The position numbers were made by a program, and so were the translations under genes. From JBMOGA01 sp049318625 (GTDB lineage Bacteria > Pseudomonadota > Alphaproteobacteria > Rhizobiales > Hyphomicrobiaceae), in NCBI GenBank assembly GCA_049318625.1, contig JBMOGA010000017.1:1-64000 (forward strand): a stretch of 64,000 nt of DNA, in the 5' to 3' direction. Position 1 is the first letter of the stretch, and each line of letters opens with the position of its first letter. The notes beneath the pieces are model-generated. The model was not told where the DNA came from. It saw only the letters and a program-made list of their open reading frames with translations, and did not search any database. Positions 52,532 to 59,974 of the stretch are shown in pieces.

Positions 52532-53053
52532 TTAGGCCGAAACGCGGCGGAACAGCGCCGCGGTTGCGATACCGCCCGCGAACATCGCGGCGACCGCCAG
52601 CGTCGAGCCGACCGACAGCTGCGCGATGCCCGAGATGCCGTGTCCCGATGTGCAGCCCCCGGCGATGCGGGCGCCGAAAAGCATGATGAAGCCGCCGAGG
52701 AACGCCACCGGTGCCCGCGCCAGCAGCGACGAGGTGCCCGTGGCACGGGCCCACACCGGCGAGATGGCCGCGCGGCGGGCGCCCGAGAGCTTCATCGAGA
52801 GGAACGCTCCGAGGGCGATGCCGCCGACCACCGCGACCTGCCACCAGTTCTTGGCGCCCGTCATGTGGCTCGCGAAGTACTTGATCTGCGCCGCCGCCGG
52901 ATCGACCAGCGCCGCGATGTAGGCCGCGACCGTGACGAACGAGGAAGACGCGCCGAGCGCGGTGTCCATCAACAGAAACGTCGGAATCTGCAGCAACCCG
53001 ATCACGACGCCGGCCGCGTACGGCGACCACGCCTTATCCTGGAGCGAGATCAT
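52532..53053 (-). CDS. YeeE/YedE-family sulfur (thiosulfate) transport protein, short form B
   Basis: The 173-residue protein has about four helices and the characteristic GGCTSGHGISG motif near residue 132-142, which holds a pore cysteine in YeeE-family channels. Together with the next short form (CPGTS motif) it forms a split pair equivalent to a full-length YeeE. It follows a DUF2892 protein gene by 25 bases. Uptake of thiosulfate or another reduced sulfur compound is the likely role given the sox genes upstream. Confidence 0.87.
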   Translation of the reverse strand: MISLQDKAWSPYAAGVVIGLLQIPTFLLMDTALGASSSFVTVAAYIAALVDPAAAQIKYFASHMTGAKNWWQVAVVGGIALGAFLSMKLSGARRAAISPVWARATGTSSLLARAPVAFLGGFIMLFGARIAGGCTSGHGISGIAQLSVGSTLAVAAMFAGGIATAALFRRVSA

Positions 53054-53078
53054 GTTTGTCCTCCTTCTCTCCCGGGGC

Positions 53079-53273
53079 TCAAGCCTTGCGCGCCGGGCAC
53101 GTGCGGATGCCGAGCAGCGTATAGGCCGGACAGAAGCCGACGAACGCGGTCAACAGCGGTACTACGCCCACCAGACCCCACATGGTCTTGGGACCCACGA
53201 ACACGAGGCTGAGAAGGGCGAGGCCTGCGATGATGCGCAGGGCACGGTCGACAGTGCCGACATTGGCTTGCAT
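53079..53273 (-). CDS. DUF2892 (YgaP transmembrane domain-like) small membrane protein
   Basis: The 64-residue protein has a short cytoplasmic start (MQANVGTVDRALRIIAG) and two hydrophobic helices (about 14-31 and 34-50). FCPAYTLLGIRTCP with two cysteines near the end is typical of DUF2892, which is also found fused to rhodanese in YgaP. Such proteins often accompany sulfur transport or persulfide genes. The ATG at 53273 was chosen because the conserved N-terminus begins there. The gap of 100 bases upstream contains a possible operator. Confidence 0.88.
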   Translation of the reverse strand: MQANVGTVDRALRIIAGLALLSLVFVGPKTMWGLVGVVPLLTAFVGFCPAYTLLGIRTCPARKA

Positions 53274-53334
53274 GGTACGGGCGCTCCTTCGGGTTTGCGA
53301 TGGCCGCACCATGCACCCCACCGTCATCCGCGTC

Positions 53335-53349
53335 GGTAACTTTGTCACC
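53335..53349. promoter_or_regulatory. Candidate operator upstream of the DUF2892-yeeE genes
   Basis: GGTAAC-TTT-GTCACC is a near-perfect six-base dyad (one mismatch) in the 100-base gap between the Crp-like regulator gene and the DUF2892 gene. Its AC/GT arms are reminiscent of Crp/Fnr-family half sites, so the neighbouring regulator could bind it. No experimental match is known to me. Confidence 0.35.
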
Positions 53350-53373
53350 GGCCACTCGGAGAATTGCGCTGGA

Positions 53374-54045
53374 TCAATGGTCGGCCGCGATCCGCTGCAG
53401 CGCGGGGCGGTCGAGAATGTCGATGTGGCCGCGACCGGCGGCGATCCAGTTGCGCCGCTGAAGCTCCTGCAATAGCCGCGTCACCACCTCGCGCGCCGTC
53501 CCGAGTTCGGCGGCCAATTGCTGATGGGTGATGGTGAGCCGGTCGTGATCCCCGGCCAGCGCCAGCAAGCGGGCCGCCAGCCGGATGTCGAGCCGCTGGA
53601 ACGCCACCTCGTCGAGCAGGCGCAGCAGACCGGTCACCCGCACGCTGAACGCGGTGAAGACGAAGCGGCGGAATTCCGGCGAGCGGGCGATCAGGTCGTC
53701 GAAGGTCGCCCGCGGAATGGCAACGGCGGTGCAGTCCGTCTCGGCGATCGCCTCGGCCGGATAATCCTCGTAGCCCATCAGACAGGCCGTCGTCAGCGCG
53801 CAACTCTGCCCGGTGGCGACCCGGTAGAGAACGATCTCGCGGCCGCTCTCCGCCACCTGCTGCACGCGGATCGACCCATCGATCAGCAGCAGGTAGTTCT
53901 GCGGCGTTTGACCGGGCCCGAAGATGCGCTCGCCGGCAGCAATGCGCACCACCCGGCCCGCGGTCTCCAAAGCTTGCCGCACCTCCGGCCCGAGCGCTCC
54001 CAGGCCCGGAAAAGCCGCTACCCAGGACTCTGTCGATGCGGTCAT
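53374..54045 (-). CDS. Crp/Fnr-family transcriptional regulator
   Basis: The 223-residue protein has a cyclic-nucleotide-like sensor domain (about 12-145), including the IFGPGQTPQNYLLLIDGSIRVQQ beta roll. A C-terminal winged helix follows with DIRLAARLLAL and the recognition helix pattern THQQLAAELGTAREVVTRLLQEL (about 172-194). There is no Fnr-like cysteine cluster at the N-terminus; single Cys residues near ALTTACLMGYED could sense redox or persulfide. It lies between two YeeE loci and probably controls sulfur uptake/oxidation genes. It is 22 bases after the long YeeE gene. Confidence 0.9.
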   Translation of the reverse strand: MTASTESWVAAFPGLGALGPEVRQALETAGRVVRIAAGERIFGPGQTPQNYLLLIDGSIRVQQVAESGREIVLYRVATGQSCALTTACLMGYEDYPAEAIAETDCTAVAIPRATFDDLIARSPEFRRFVFTAFSVRVTGLLRLLDEVAFQRLDIRLAARLLALAGDHDRLTITHQQLAAELGTAREVVTRLLQELQRRNWIAAGRGHIDILDRPALQRIAADH

Positions 54046-54067
54046 GTCGCGTCCTCCGGGTGGGCGA

Positions 54068-55153
54068 TCAGCGGACCGCCGCCGGGGTGACCGGAGCCGG
54101 CCCCGGCACGGCCGACCCGCGATCGAGGAGCAGATCGGCGAGCATCGAGCTGCCCCACATGGCAACCAGCGCCACCCAGCCGATGGTCGCGAGCAGCACC
54201 GCGTTCGAGACCGAGCCGACCGCGCAACCACCGGCCAGCATGGCCCCGAACCCCATCAGCACGGCGCCGAGCAGATAGCGCCGCATGCTGGCGCCGCCCT
54301 CGAAGCCCTCCAGTTTCAGCTCACCCGCCAGAAAGGCGGCGGCGAACGCCCCGCCGAATACGCCGAACACCATGCCGATATCGAAATCGAACAGCCGCTC
54401 CGGGGGGCTCAGCAGCAGCATCAGGGTATGCGCCGAAGGCCCCGAGAACGTGATGCTCTTGAGCGGCAGTGGATCGAACGACGCCCGCGCAAGTTGGAAC
54501 GTGACCACCCAACCCAGGATGATCGCCAGCCCGGCCGCGAACGCACCGGCGAGGCGCACCGGATCGATCCGGCTTTGCCGCACCAGATGCACCGCCGGCA
54601 CGATCCACAACAGCGCGACCAGGAACCCGGTCACCCGCCCGGCGCCCCCCAGCGCCGCCAGATCGAGCGCCGGCCCCTCGACCGTCCACAATCCCGCCAG
54701 CGCGTTCCGCAGCGGCGACAACACCCCCGCGATCGACGCCTGCGCCGCCACCGCGAACACCAGCCCCGACAGCACCGCGCGCAGGTTGCCCTGCCCCGAC
54801 AAGACCAAAAGACGGCTCGGACATCCGCGCGCCAGCACCATGCCGACCCCGAACAGCGCGCCGCCGATCGCCGCCCCCGACAGACTGCCCCGCATGTTGA
54901 GCACGCGCACGCCGGCCGGATCGAAGGCGCCGGACAGGATGACCATCTGCACGCCGGTCAGAGCCGTCGCGAACGCGACCAGCCAAACCGCCAGCCGCTC
55001 GCCGTAGATGCGCCGGCCGACCTCGATGGTCGCAGCCCTGAGACAGAACCGGCTCTGTTGCGCCGCCGCCCCGAACAAGAAGCCGACCAGGGCGCCCGCC
55101 ACCACAGCGGCGCCGCCATCCCCGACCATGTCGACCAGTGATGAGAAGATCAC
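54068..55153 (-). CDS. YeeE/YedE-family thiosulfate transporter, full-length (TsuA-like)
   Basis: The 361-residue membrane protein has about nine to ten helices. Cysteine motifs are SRFCLR near residue 35-40, ARGCPSR near 107-113 and GGCAVGSVSN near 308-317, the three-cysteine relay expected for thiosulfate-importing YeeE proteins. It thus covers both halves that the short genes at 51894 and 52532 encode separately. It stands between the MBL-fold gene and the Crp regulator on the minus strand. Confidence 0.88.
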   Translation of the reverse strand: MIFSSLVDMVGDGGAAVVAGALVGFLFGAAAQQSRFCLRAATIEVGRRIYGERLAVWLVAFATALTGVQMVILSGAFDPAGVRVLNMRGSLSGAAIGGALFGVGMVLARGCPSRLLVLSGQGNLRAVLSGLVFAVAAQASIAGVLSPLRNALAGLWTVEGPALDLAALGGAGRVTGFLVALLWIVPAVHLVRQSRIDPVRLAGAFAAGLAIILGWVVTFQLARASFDPLPLKSITFSGPSAHTLMLLLSPPERLFDFDIGMVFGVFGGAFAAAFLAGELKLEGFEGGASMRRYLLGAVLMGFGAMLAGGCAVGSVSNAVLLATIGWVALVAMWGSSMLADLLLDRGSAVPGPAPVTPAAVR

Positions 55154-55256
55154 GTTACACCTGCCAGCGCCGCGTTACGCCCGACCGCGTTCTCCGTCTC
55201 TTCTAGCCTCGCCGGGCCGGCCGTCCATTGATCCGGCGCAGTCGCGGACCGAATTC

Positions 55257-56204
55257 TCAGCCGACGACGTACCGATATCCGGTCCCGTTCCGCTCCACCC
55301 GGCCGAGCCCTGGCCACGGCAGGTGATAGCCGAGCAGCGGGATCTTCTCCGACGCCAGCATATCCAGGACACGCCGGCGCGTTGCGATCGCGGCGTCCGA
55401 CTGCATGTCGGCGCCCCAGCGCCAATCCGGCCGCTCGAACGATACCGTCTTGTGGGTCAGCACGTCGCCGCCGATCAGAAGCTGCGCACCGCCGGACTTG
55501 AGCAGGACGGACATGTGCCCCGGCGTGTGCCCGGAGGTGTCGACCAGCGCCACCCCCGGCACCACCTCTTGGCCGGGCGCCACCGGCTCGAACCGATCCG
55601 CCAGCGTCTTGAGACGCCGCGCCGTGCCGGCGGCCATGCCCCTCATGGCCTCGCTGACCCGGCTCTCCGTATCCGGCGCCAGCCAGAAGTCGCGCTCGAC
55701 GGGGTTCATCAGATGGCGTGCCTTGGCGAACCGCGTGCCGCCGTCCAGTGGGTCGATCACACCCCAAAGGTGGTCGGCGTGGGCATGTGTGAACACGACG
55801 TGCGTGACACTGTCGGCAGCAATCCCGGCCGCTTCCAGTGCGTCGGCATGCCGGCCGAGCGTCGGCAGGAAGTCCGGCCCGCCGCCGGTGTCGACCAGGA
55901 CAACGGCGTCCTTGCTCTTCACCAGCGCGACATTGACCTGCGACTGGAGTGCCTCGTCGAGCGCCGCCCCCTGGCCCAGCAGCGCCTCGACGTCCTTGCG
56001 ATCGGTCGCCGGAAGAATGAACGACAGCGGCAGCGACAGCGACCCGTCCGAGATCACCGTCACCTCGAACGCGCCGACGGTGAAGGCATGCGCCGCTGAC
56101 GCCGAGGGCAACCGGCCGAGCAATCCCGTCCCCGCCGAGGTGGCGGCCAGCCCCGCCAGCAGCGCCCGCCGGCTCACCGTGGTGGTACCCGTTCGATCGG
56201 CCAT
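55257..56204 (-). CDS. Exported metallo-beta-lactamase-fold hydrolase (SoxH-like position)
   Basis: The 315-residue protein has a twin-arginine signal (SRRALLAGLAATSAG, cleavage near SASAAHA). The MBL zinc motif HAHADH is at 140-145 (His140, His142, Asp144, His145), with a further VDTSGHTPGHMSV ligand near 217-229. It belongs to the periplasmic sox-type MBL proteins often called SoxH rather than to the cytosolic persulfide dioxygenases. The enzyme reaction is not established. A GTG at 56216 gives a slightly longer form; ATG at 56204 was chosen. Confidence 0.85.
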   Translation of the reverse strand: MADRTGTTTVSRRALLAGLAATSAGTGLLGRLPSASAAHAFTVGAFEVTVISDGSLSLPLSFILPATDRKDVEALLGQGAALDEALQSQVNVALVKSKDAVVLVDTGGGPDFLPTLGRHADALEAAGIAADSVTHVVFTHAHADHLWGVIDPLDGGTRFAKARHLMNPVERDFWLAPDTESRVSEAMRGMAAGTARRLKTLADRFEPVAPGQEVVPGVALVDTSGHTPGHMSVLLKSGGAQLLIGGDVLTHKTVSFERPDWRWGADMQSDAAIATRRRVLDMLASEKIPLLGYHLPWPGLGRVERNGTGYRYVVG

Positions 56205-56270
56205 GAGTGATTTCACCCGGTCTGGAGGAGGCCGCAGCCAGGACGTGACCGGACCGCGGCGGTTGTGCGA

Positions 56271-57545
56271 TCAGCCGAAGATGTCGGCGACGATGCCGTC
56301 ATACCAGCCCATGTTTTCCTCCTGCGTCTGCTTGCGCAGCGCAGCCGCCTCGCCGGTCTGCGAGACGAACCCTTCGATCGTCCCGATCTTGCCTTCCTTG
56401 TCCTCGTACCGGCCGCCGACCTTCACGGTGTCGTCCGGCGCAATCAGGCTCCAGCAGGTGTTGGCGTAACGCGCCGGGAAGGTCCGCGCCTGCACCAGTT
56501 CGCCGCGGATCATCATCGCCGCGACCTTCGCCTGACTGTTCGCCGCGAATGCCGACTTGGGCATATCACCCGCGATGCTGGCGTCGCCGATCACGTAGAT
56601 GTTCGGATCCATTTTCGACTTCATGCTGGCGGCGTCGATGGGGCAGTACCCCGAGCCGTCCGCCAGCCCCGCATCGCGGGTGATCTTGCCGGCCATCTGC
56701 GCCGGAATGATGTTGGCGAGCGCGACATTCTTGTAGGTCTCGAAGCCGGTCACGATGGTCCCGGCCTTGGGATCCACCGACTTGACCCCGTCGTGCACCG
56801 ACGGCGCCAGCCACTCGACCATGCCGGGGTAATGCTTCTCCCAGCCTTCCTGGAACAGCCCCTGCTTGGAGAAGGTCGCCTTGGCGTCGAGCACGATGAT
56901 CTTGGATTTCGTCTTGCCGGCCTTTTTCAGCGCGTGCGCCATCATCGACACGCGCTCGTAGGGACCGGGCGGGCAGCGGAACGGATTGGGCGGCGCCACC
57001 ATCACGATCAGCCCGCCATCCGGCACGGCGTCCAGCTTGGCACGCAGAAGCTTGGTCTGCGGTCCCGCCTTCCAGGCATGCGGCATCACCTCCTCGTGCT
57101 CCTGGCCCCAGCCCGGCACGCTGTCGTACTTGAGATCGATGCCGGGCCCGACCACCAGACGGTCGTAGGCCAGCACCGCGCCGTCGGCGAGCCGCACCTG
57201 CTTCTTCTCGCGGTCGATCGCGGTCGCCGCCTGGTGGACCACCTTGACGCCCTGCGCCGCCAGCTTGTCGTAGGTGTGCGTGATCTGCTCGAAAGTCTTG
57301 AAGCCGCCGAGAAACAGATTGGAATGGAAGCAGGTGACGAACTGCTTGGCCGGTTCGACCAGCGTCACGTCGATGGCGCCGGCGGCGTCCTTGGCGAGAT
57401 AGCGCGCCGCGGTCGCGCCACCCGGGCCACCGCCCACCACGACCACCTTGGGCTTCGCTTGCGCAAGGGCTGGAATGGGCAGGGCACCCGAGGCGACGAG
57501 CACCGAACCGCCCGCCATTTTTGCGAACTGTCGACGAGAAATCAT
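56271..57545 (-). CDS. fccB: Flavocytochrome c / sulfide dehydrogenase flavoprotein (FccB/SoxF)
   Basis: The 424-residue FAD protein oxidises sulfide (or polysulfide) and passes electrons to a c-type cytochrome. A SRRQFAKMAGG twin-arginine signal is followed by the FAD motif VVVGGGPGGATAARYL (35-50). Cys in VTCFHSN near residue 72 and in FRCPPGPYER near 188-197 are the probable redox disulfide and sulfide site. YVIGDASIAGDMPKSAFAANSQAK near the end binds FAD. It lies 56 bases after the small cytochrome gene and forms an FccAB/SoxEF unit. Confidence 0.93.
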   Translation of the reverse strand: MISRRQFAKMAGGSVLVASGALPIPALAQAKPKVVVVGGGPGGATAARYLAKDAAGAIDVTLVEPAKQFVTCFHSNLFLGGFKTFEQITHTYDKLAAQGVKVVHQAATAIDREKKQVRLADGAVLAYDRLVVGPGIDLKYDSVPGWGQEHEEVMPHAWKAGPQTKLLRAKLDAVPDGGLIVMVAPPNPFRCPPGPYERVSMMAHALKKAGKTKSKIIVLDAKATFSKQGLFQEGWEKHYPGMVEWLAPSVHDGVKSVDPKAGTIVTGFETYKNVALANIIPAQMAGKITRDAGLADGSGYCPIDAASMKSKMDPNIYVIGDASIAGDMPKSAFAANSQAKVAAMMIRGELVQARTFPARYANTCWSLIAPDDTVKVGGRYEDKEGKIGTIEGFVSQTGEAAALRKQTQEENMGWYDGIVADIFG

Positions 57546-57601
57546 AGCAGTCTCCCTGGATGATGTTTGTTCTTGCAGTTCACCCGGCCGGTCGGCCGGA
57601 A

Positions 57602-57952
57602 TCAGGTCTTGCCGCCCGGCCCCGGCGGATGAGCCGCCGCACCGAGGGCCTCGAAATAGGCAGCAAGGGCCTGGATGTCTTCGTCCGTCAACCGTGCCGC
57701 GATGGTTTGCATCACCACGTTGTCACGCTCTTTCCAGCGATAGGCCTTGATCACAACCTCGAACTGATCGGCCGGCCAGCCGACGATGGAAGGAATGCCG
57801 TTCGTATTGCCCGACCGCTGATGGCAGGTGACACACTCGGCCGCCAGATACTCACCATAAGCCACATCCGCCGCTCGGGCCGACGGGACGAACGCCGCCG
57901 ACAACACCAGCATCGCCGTCCACGTTCGCCAAGCTTCGCGACAAGGGCTCAT
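57602..57952 (-). CDS. fccA: Small monohaem cytochrome c, probable FccA/SoxE partner of FccB
   Basis: The 116-residue protein has a signal peptide (cleavage near ARA, residue 27) and a single CVTCH haem motif at 40-44, leaving about 88 mature residues. This is shorter than the dihaem SoxE of some other sox clusters and fits the electron acceptor of the flavoprotein FccB encoded directly downstream. An internal ATG at codon 14 would shorten the signal region. It is positioned between soxD and fccB. Confidence 0.85.
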   Translation of the reverse strand: MSPCREAWRTWTAMLVLSAAFVPSARAADVAYGEYLAAECVTCHQRSGNTNGIPSIVGWPADQFEVVIKAYRWKERDNVVMQTIAARLTDEDIQALAAYFEALGAAAHPPGPGGKT

Positions 57953-58015
57953 CCGACGTTCTCCCTGACAGGCATGGCCGTTCCGGCCTTCTTGTTGTCC
58001 GCGCCGCGCGACGCA

Positions 58016-58672
58016 CTAGTCCACACGAGGCCCCGATTTGGAATCCGGCGTCACGTCTATAACACTGGCGCGGCCGGTGATCTTCTGCTCCGGCGCACAG
58101 TTTTTCATGCAGACATCCTTGCGCCAGAACTGCTTTTCCGTCTTCTCGCGGTCATCGTCGTAAAATGTTGCCGCATTCGGCATCTTGATGGTCGTGAAAT
58201 TCTTTTCGTTGAGTTCGAAATTGGCATCCTTGATCACCTCGTTGAGGTTCAGGATGTAGGCCGTCAGGGCGTAGACCTCGTCGGCCGTCAGCGACTGCGC
58301 ATCGCCGAACGGCATGGACCGCCGGATGTAGTCGAAGATGGTCGACGCGTAGGGCCAGAACGACCCGATCGTCTTGTCGGGGCGATCGGACGAGAGAGTG
58401 CCGTGGCCGCCCGCCAGCACCGGCCAGCGGTCGCGTCCCTCGCCGAAGTCACCGTGACAGCTCGCGCACTTCTCGAGGAAGATCTCCTCGCCCTTGGCGG
58501 CCGTACCTTTGCCTTTCGGCAGCCCCTGTCCGTCGGGCCGCACGTCGATATCCCAGCCGGCGATCTCCTCCACCGTCGCGGTCCGCCCCAGACCGAGCTT
58601 GGCGGCTTCGGCCGGCACAACGGTCGCGGCAACGAGCGCAAGACCGACGACGAGTTTAGCCAATCTCGACAT
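58016..58672 (-). CDS. soxD: SoxD-type cytochrome c (single haem form)
   Basis: SoxCD removes the sulfane sulfur electrons from SoxY-bound thiosulfate, and SoxD is its electron-accepting cytochrome. This protein has 218 residues with a signal peptide (cleavage near AEA, residue 23) and only one CASCH motif at 69-73. Dihaem SoxD forms are larger and have a second haem domain, which is missing here; a CMKNC near residue 192 is not a haem motif. The ATG overlaps the soxC stop region by 17 bases, so it is co-translated with soxC. Confidence 0.88.
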   Translation of the reverse strand: MSRLAKLVVGLALVAATVVPAEAAKLGLGRTATVEEIAGWDIDVRPDGQGLPKGKGTAAKGEEIFLEKCASCHGDFGEGRDRWPVLAGGHGTLSSDRPDKTIGSFWPYASTIFDYIRRSMPFGDAQSLTADEVYALTAYILNLNEVIKDANFELNEKNFTTIKMPNAATFYDDDREKTEKQFWRKDVCMKNCAPEQKITGRASVIDVTPDSKSGPRVD

Positions 58673-59945
58673 TCTCGACCTCCCCATTGGCCTTCACGTG
58701 CCAGGTCTGGATACCGTTGTTGTGATAGATGGAGTTGACGCCGCGGACGGCCCTGAGCTCGCCCTTGGTCGGCTGCACGTAGCCTGTCGAGTCGTGCGCT
58801 CGCGACTGGATCAGCAGATCCTGTCCGTTCCAGTCGAAATCCACGTAGAACCGCGTCAGCGAAGCCTCGAGCACCGGCCCGTCGATGCGCGCCTCGGCCC
58901 AGTTGCGGCCGCCGTCCAGCGTGACGTCGACGCGCCGGATGGTGCCTCGCCCCGACCACGCCAGGCCGCTGATGATGTTCCGCCCCTTGTGGAACATCGG
59001 CGCCTGGGGCGACGGGTTGGTCACCACCGACTTGGCGTCCATGAAGTAGGTGAACCGCCGCGAACGGCCATCGGCCAGCAGATCCGTATACTTTGATGTT
59101 TCCTCACGCGCATGCCAGGGCTGATCGCCCACCTCGATGCGCCTGATCCACTTGACCCACAGATTGCCTTCCCAACCGGGAATGACGAGCCGGGCCGGAT
59201 AGCCCTGCTCCGGCCGCAGCGCCTCGCCGTTCATCTTGAAGGCCACCAGCGTATCCTTGAGGGCCTTCTCGATCGGCAGCGAGCGGTTCATGCCGGCCGC
59301 ATCGCCGCCTTCCAGCAGCAGCCACTTGGCATTCGCCTTGAGCCCGGCCTCGTCGAGCAGGTCCTTCAGCCGGATGCCGGTGTACATCACGTTGTGGACC
59401 ATGCCGTGCGTGAACTGACAGCCGTTGAGCTGCGCGCCGCGCCATTCCATGCCCGAGTTGGCCGCGCATTCGAGGAAGTACACGCGGTTGTAGCGAGGAA
59501 ACCGCTTGAGATCGTCCATCGTGAACATCAGCGGCTTGTCGACCAGACCGTGGATCATCAGCCGGTAGTCGACCGGGTTGATCTCGGCCGTGCCGCCGTG
59601 GTGGCGCTCGAAGCACAGACCATTCGGCGTGATGATGCCGTCGAGCTCGTGCAGCGGCGTGAAGTTTACCGAACTCTGCCGCGAGGCCGTCAGCCACTCG
59701 ACGTCGCGCCGCACCACATGAGCCTCGAACTTCGATGGCTTGCCATAGGGGTGATCGGCCACCCCGTCACCGAGGCTGCGCGACCAGTCGGCCACGTTGG
59801 GCGGAAGGTTCTTCGCATTGGCCGAGGCCTTTTTCACGTCGGCCGCCTGCGCGCCCGTCACGCCGACCGCCGCTGTCGCCAGCCCGGCGGCCAGGAATCC
59901 GCGGCGCGAGGTCGACCCGGCCGGCAACTTGTCTTTCCTGCTCAT
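58656..59945 (-). CDS. soxC: Sulfur dehydrogenase SoxC (molybdopterin protein)
   Basis: SoxC is the molybdenum subunit of SoxCD, related to sulfite oxidase. The 429 residues have a twin-arginine signal (SRRGFLAAG), the Mo-binding region with LECAANSGMEWRG (Cys160 as Mo ligand), RLMIHGLVDKPLMFTMDDL near 128-146, and the dimerisation domain at the C-terminus with GYVQPTKGELRAVRGVNSIYH. The start at MSRKDKLP was chosen because the signal begins there; the frame is open far upstream. It lies 29 bases after soxB. Confidence 0.95.
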   Translation of the reverse strand: MSRKDKLPAGSTSRRGFLAAGLATAAVGVTGAQAADVKKASANAKNLPPNVADWSRSLGDGVADHPYGKPSKFEAHVVRRDVEWLTASRQSSVNFTPLHELDGIITPNGLCFERHHGGTAEINPVDYRLMIHGLVDKPLMFTMDDLKRFPRYNRVYFLECAANSGMEWRGAQLNGCQFTHGMVHNVMYTGIRLKDLLDEAGLKANAKWLLLEGGDAAGMNRSLPIEKALKDTLVAFKMNGEALRPEQGYPARLVIPGWEGNLWVKWIRRIEVGDQPWHAREETSKYTDLLADGRSRRFTYFMDAKSVVTNPSPQAPMFHKGRNIISGLAWSGRGTIRRVDVTLDGGRNWAEARIDGPVLEASLTRFYVDFDWNGQDLLIQSRAHDSTGYVQPTKGELRAVRGVNSIYHNNGIQTWHVKANGEVENVEIG

Positions 59946-59974
59946 GTGCTCCTCCGTCCTCCCCGTACGCCGTG

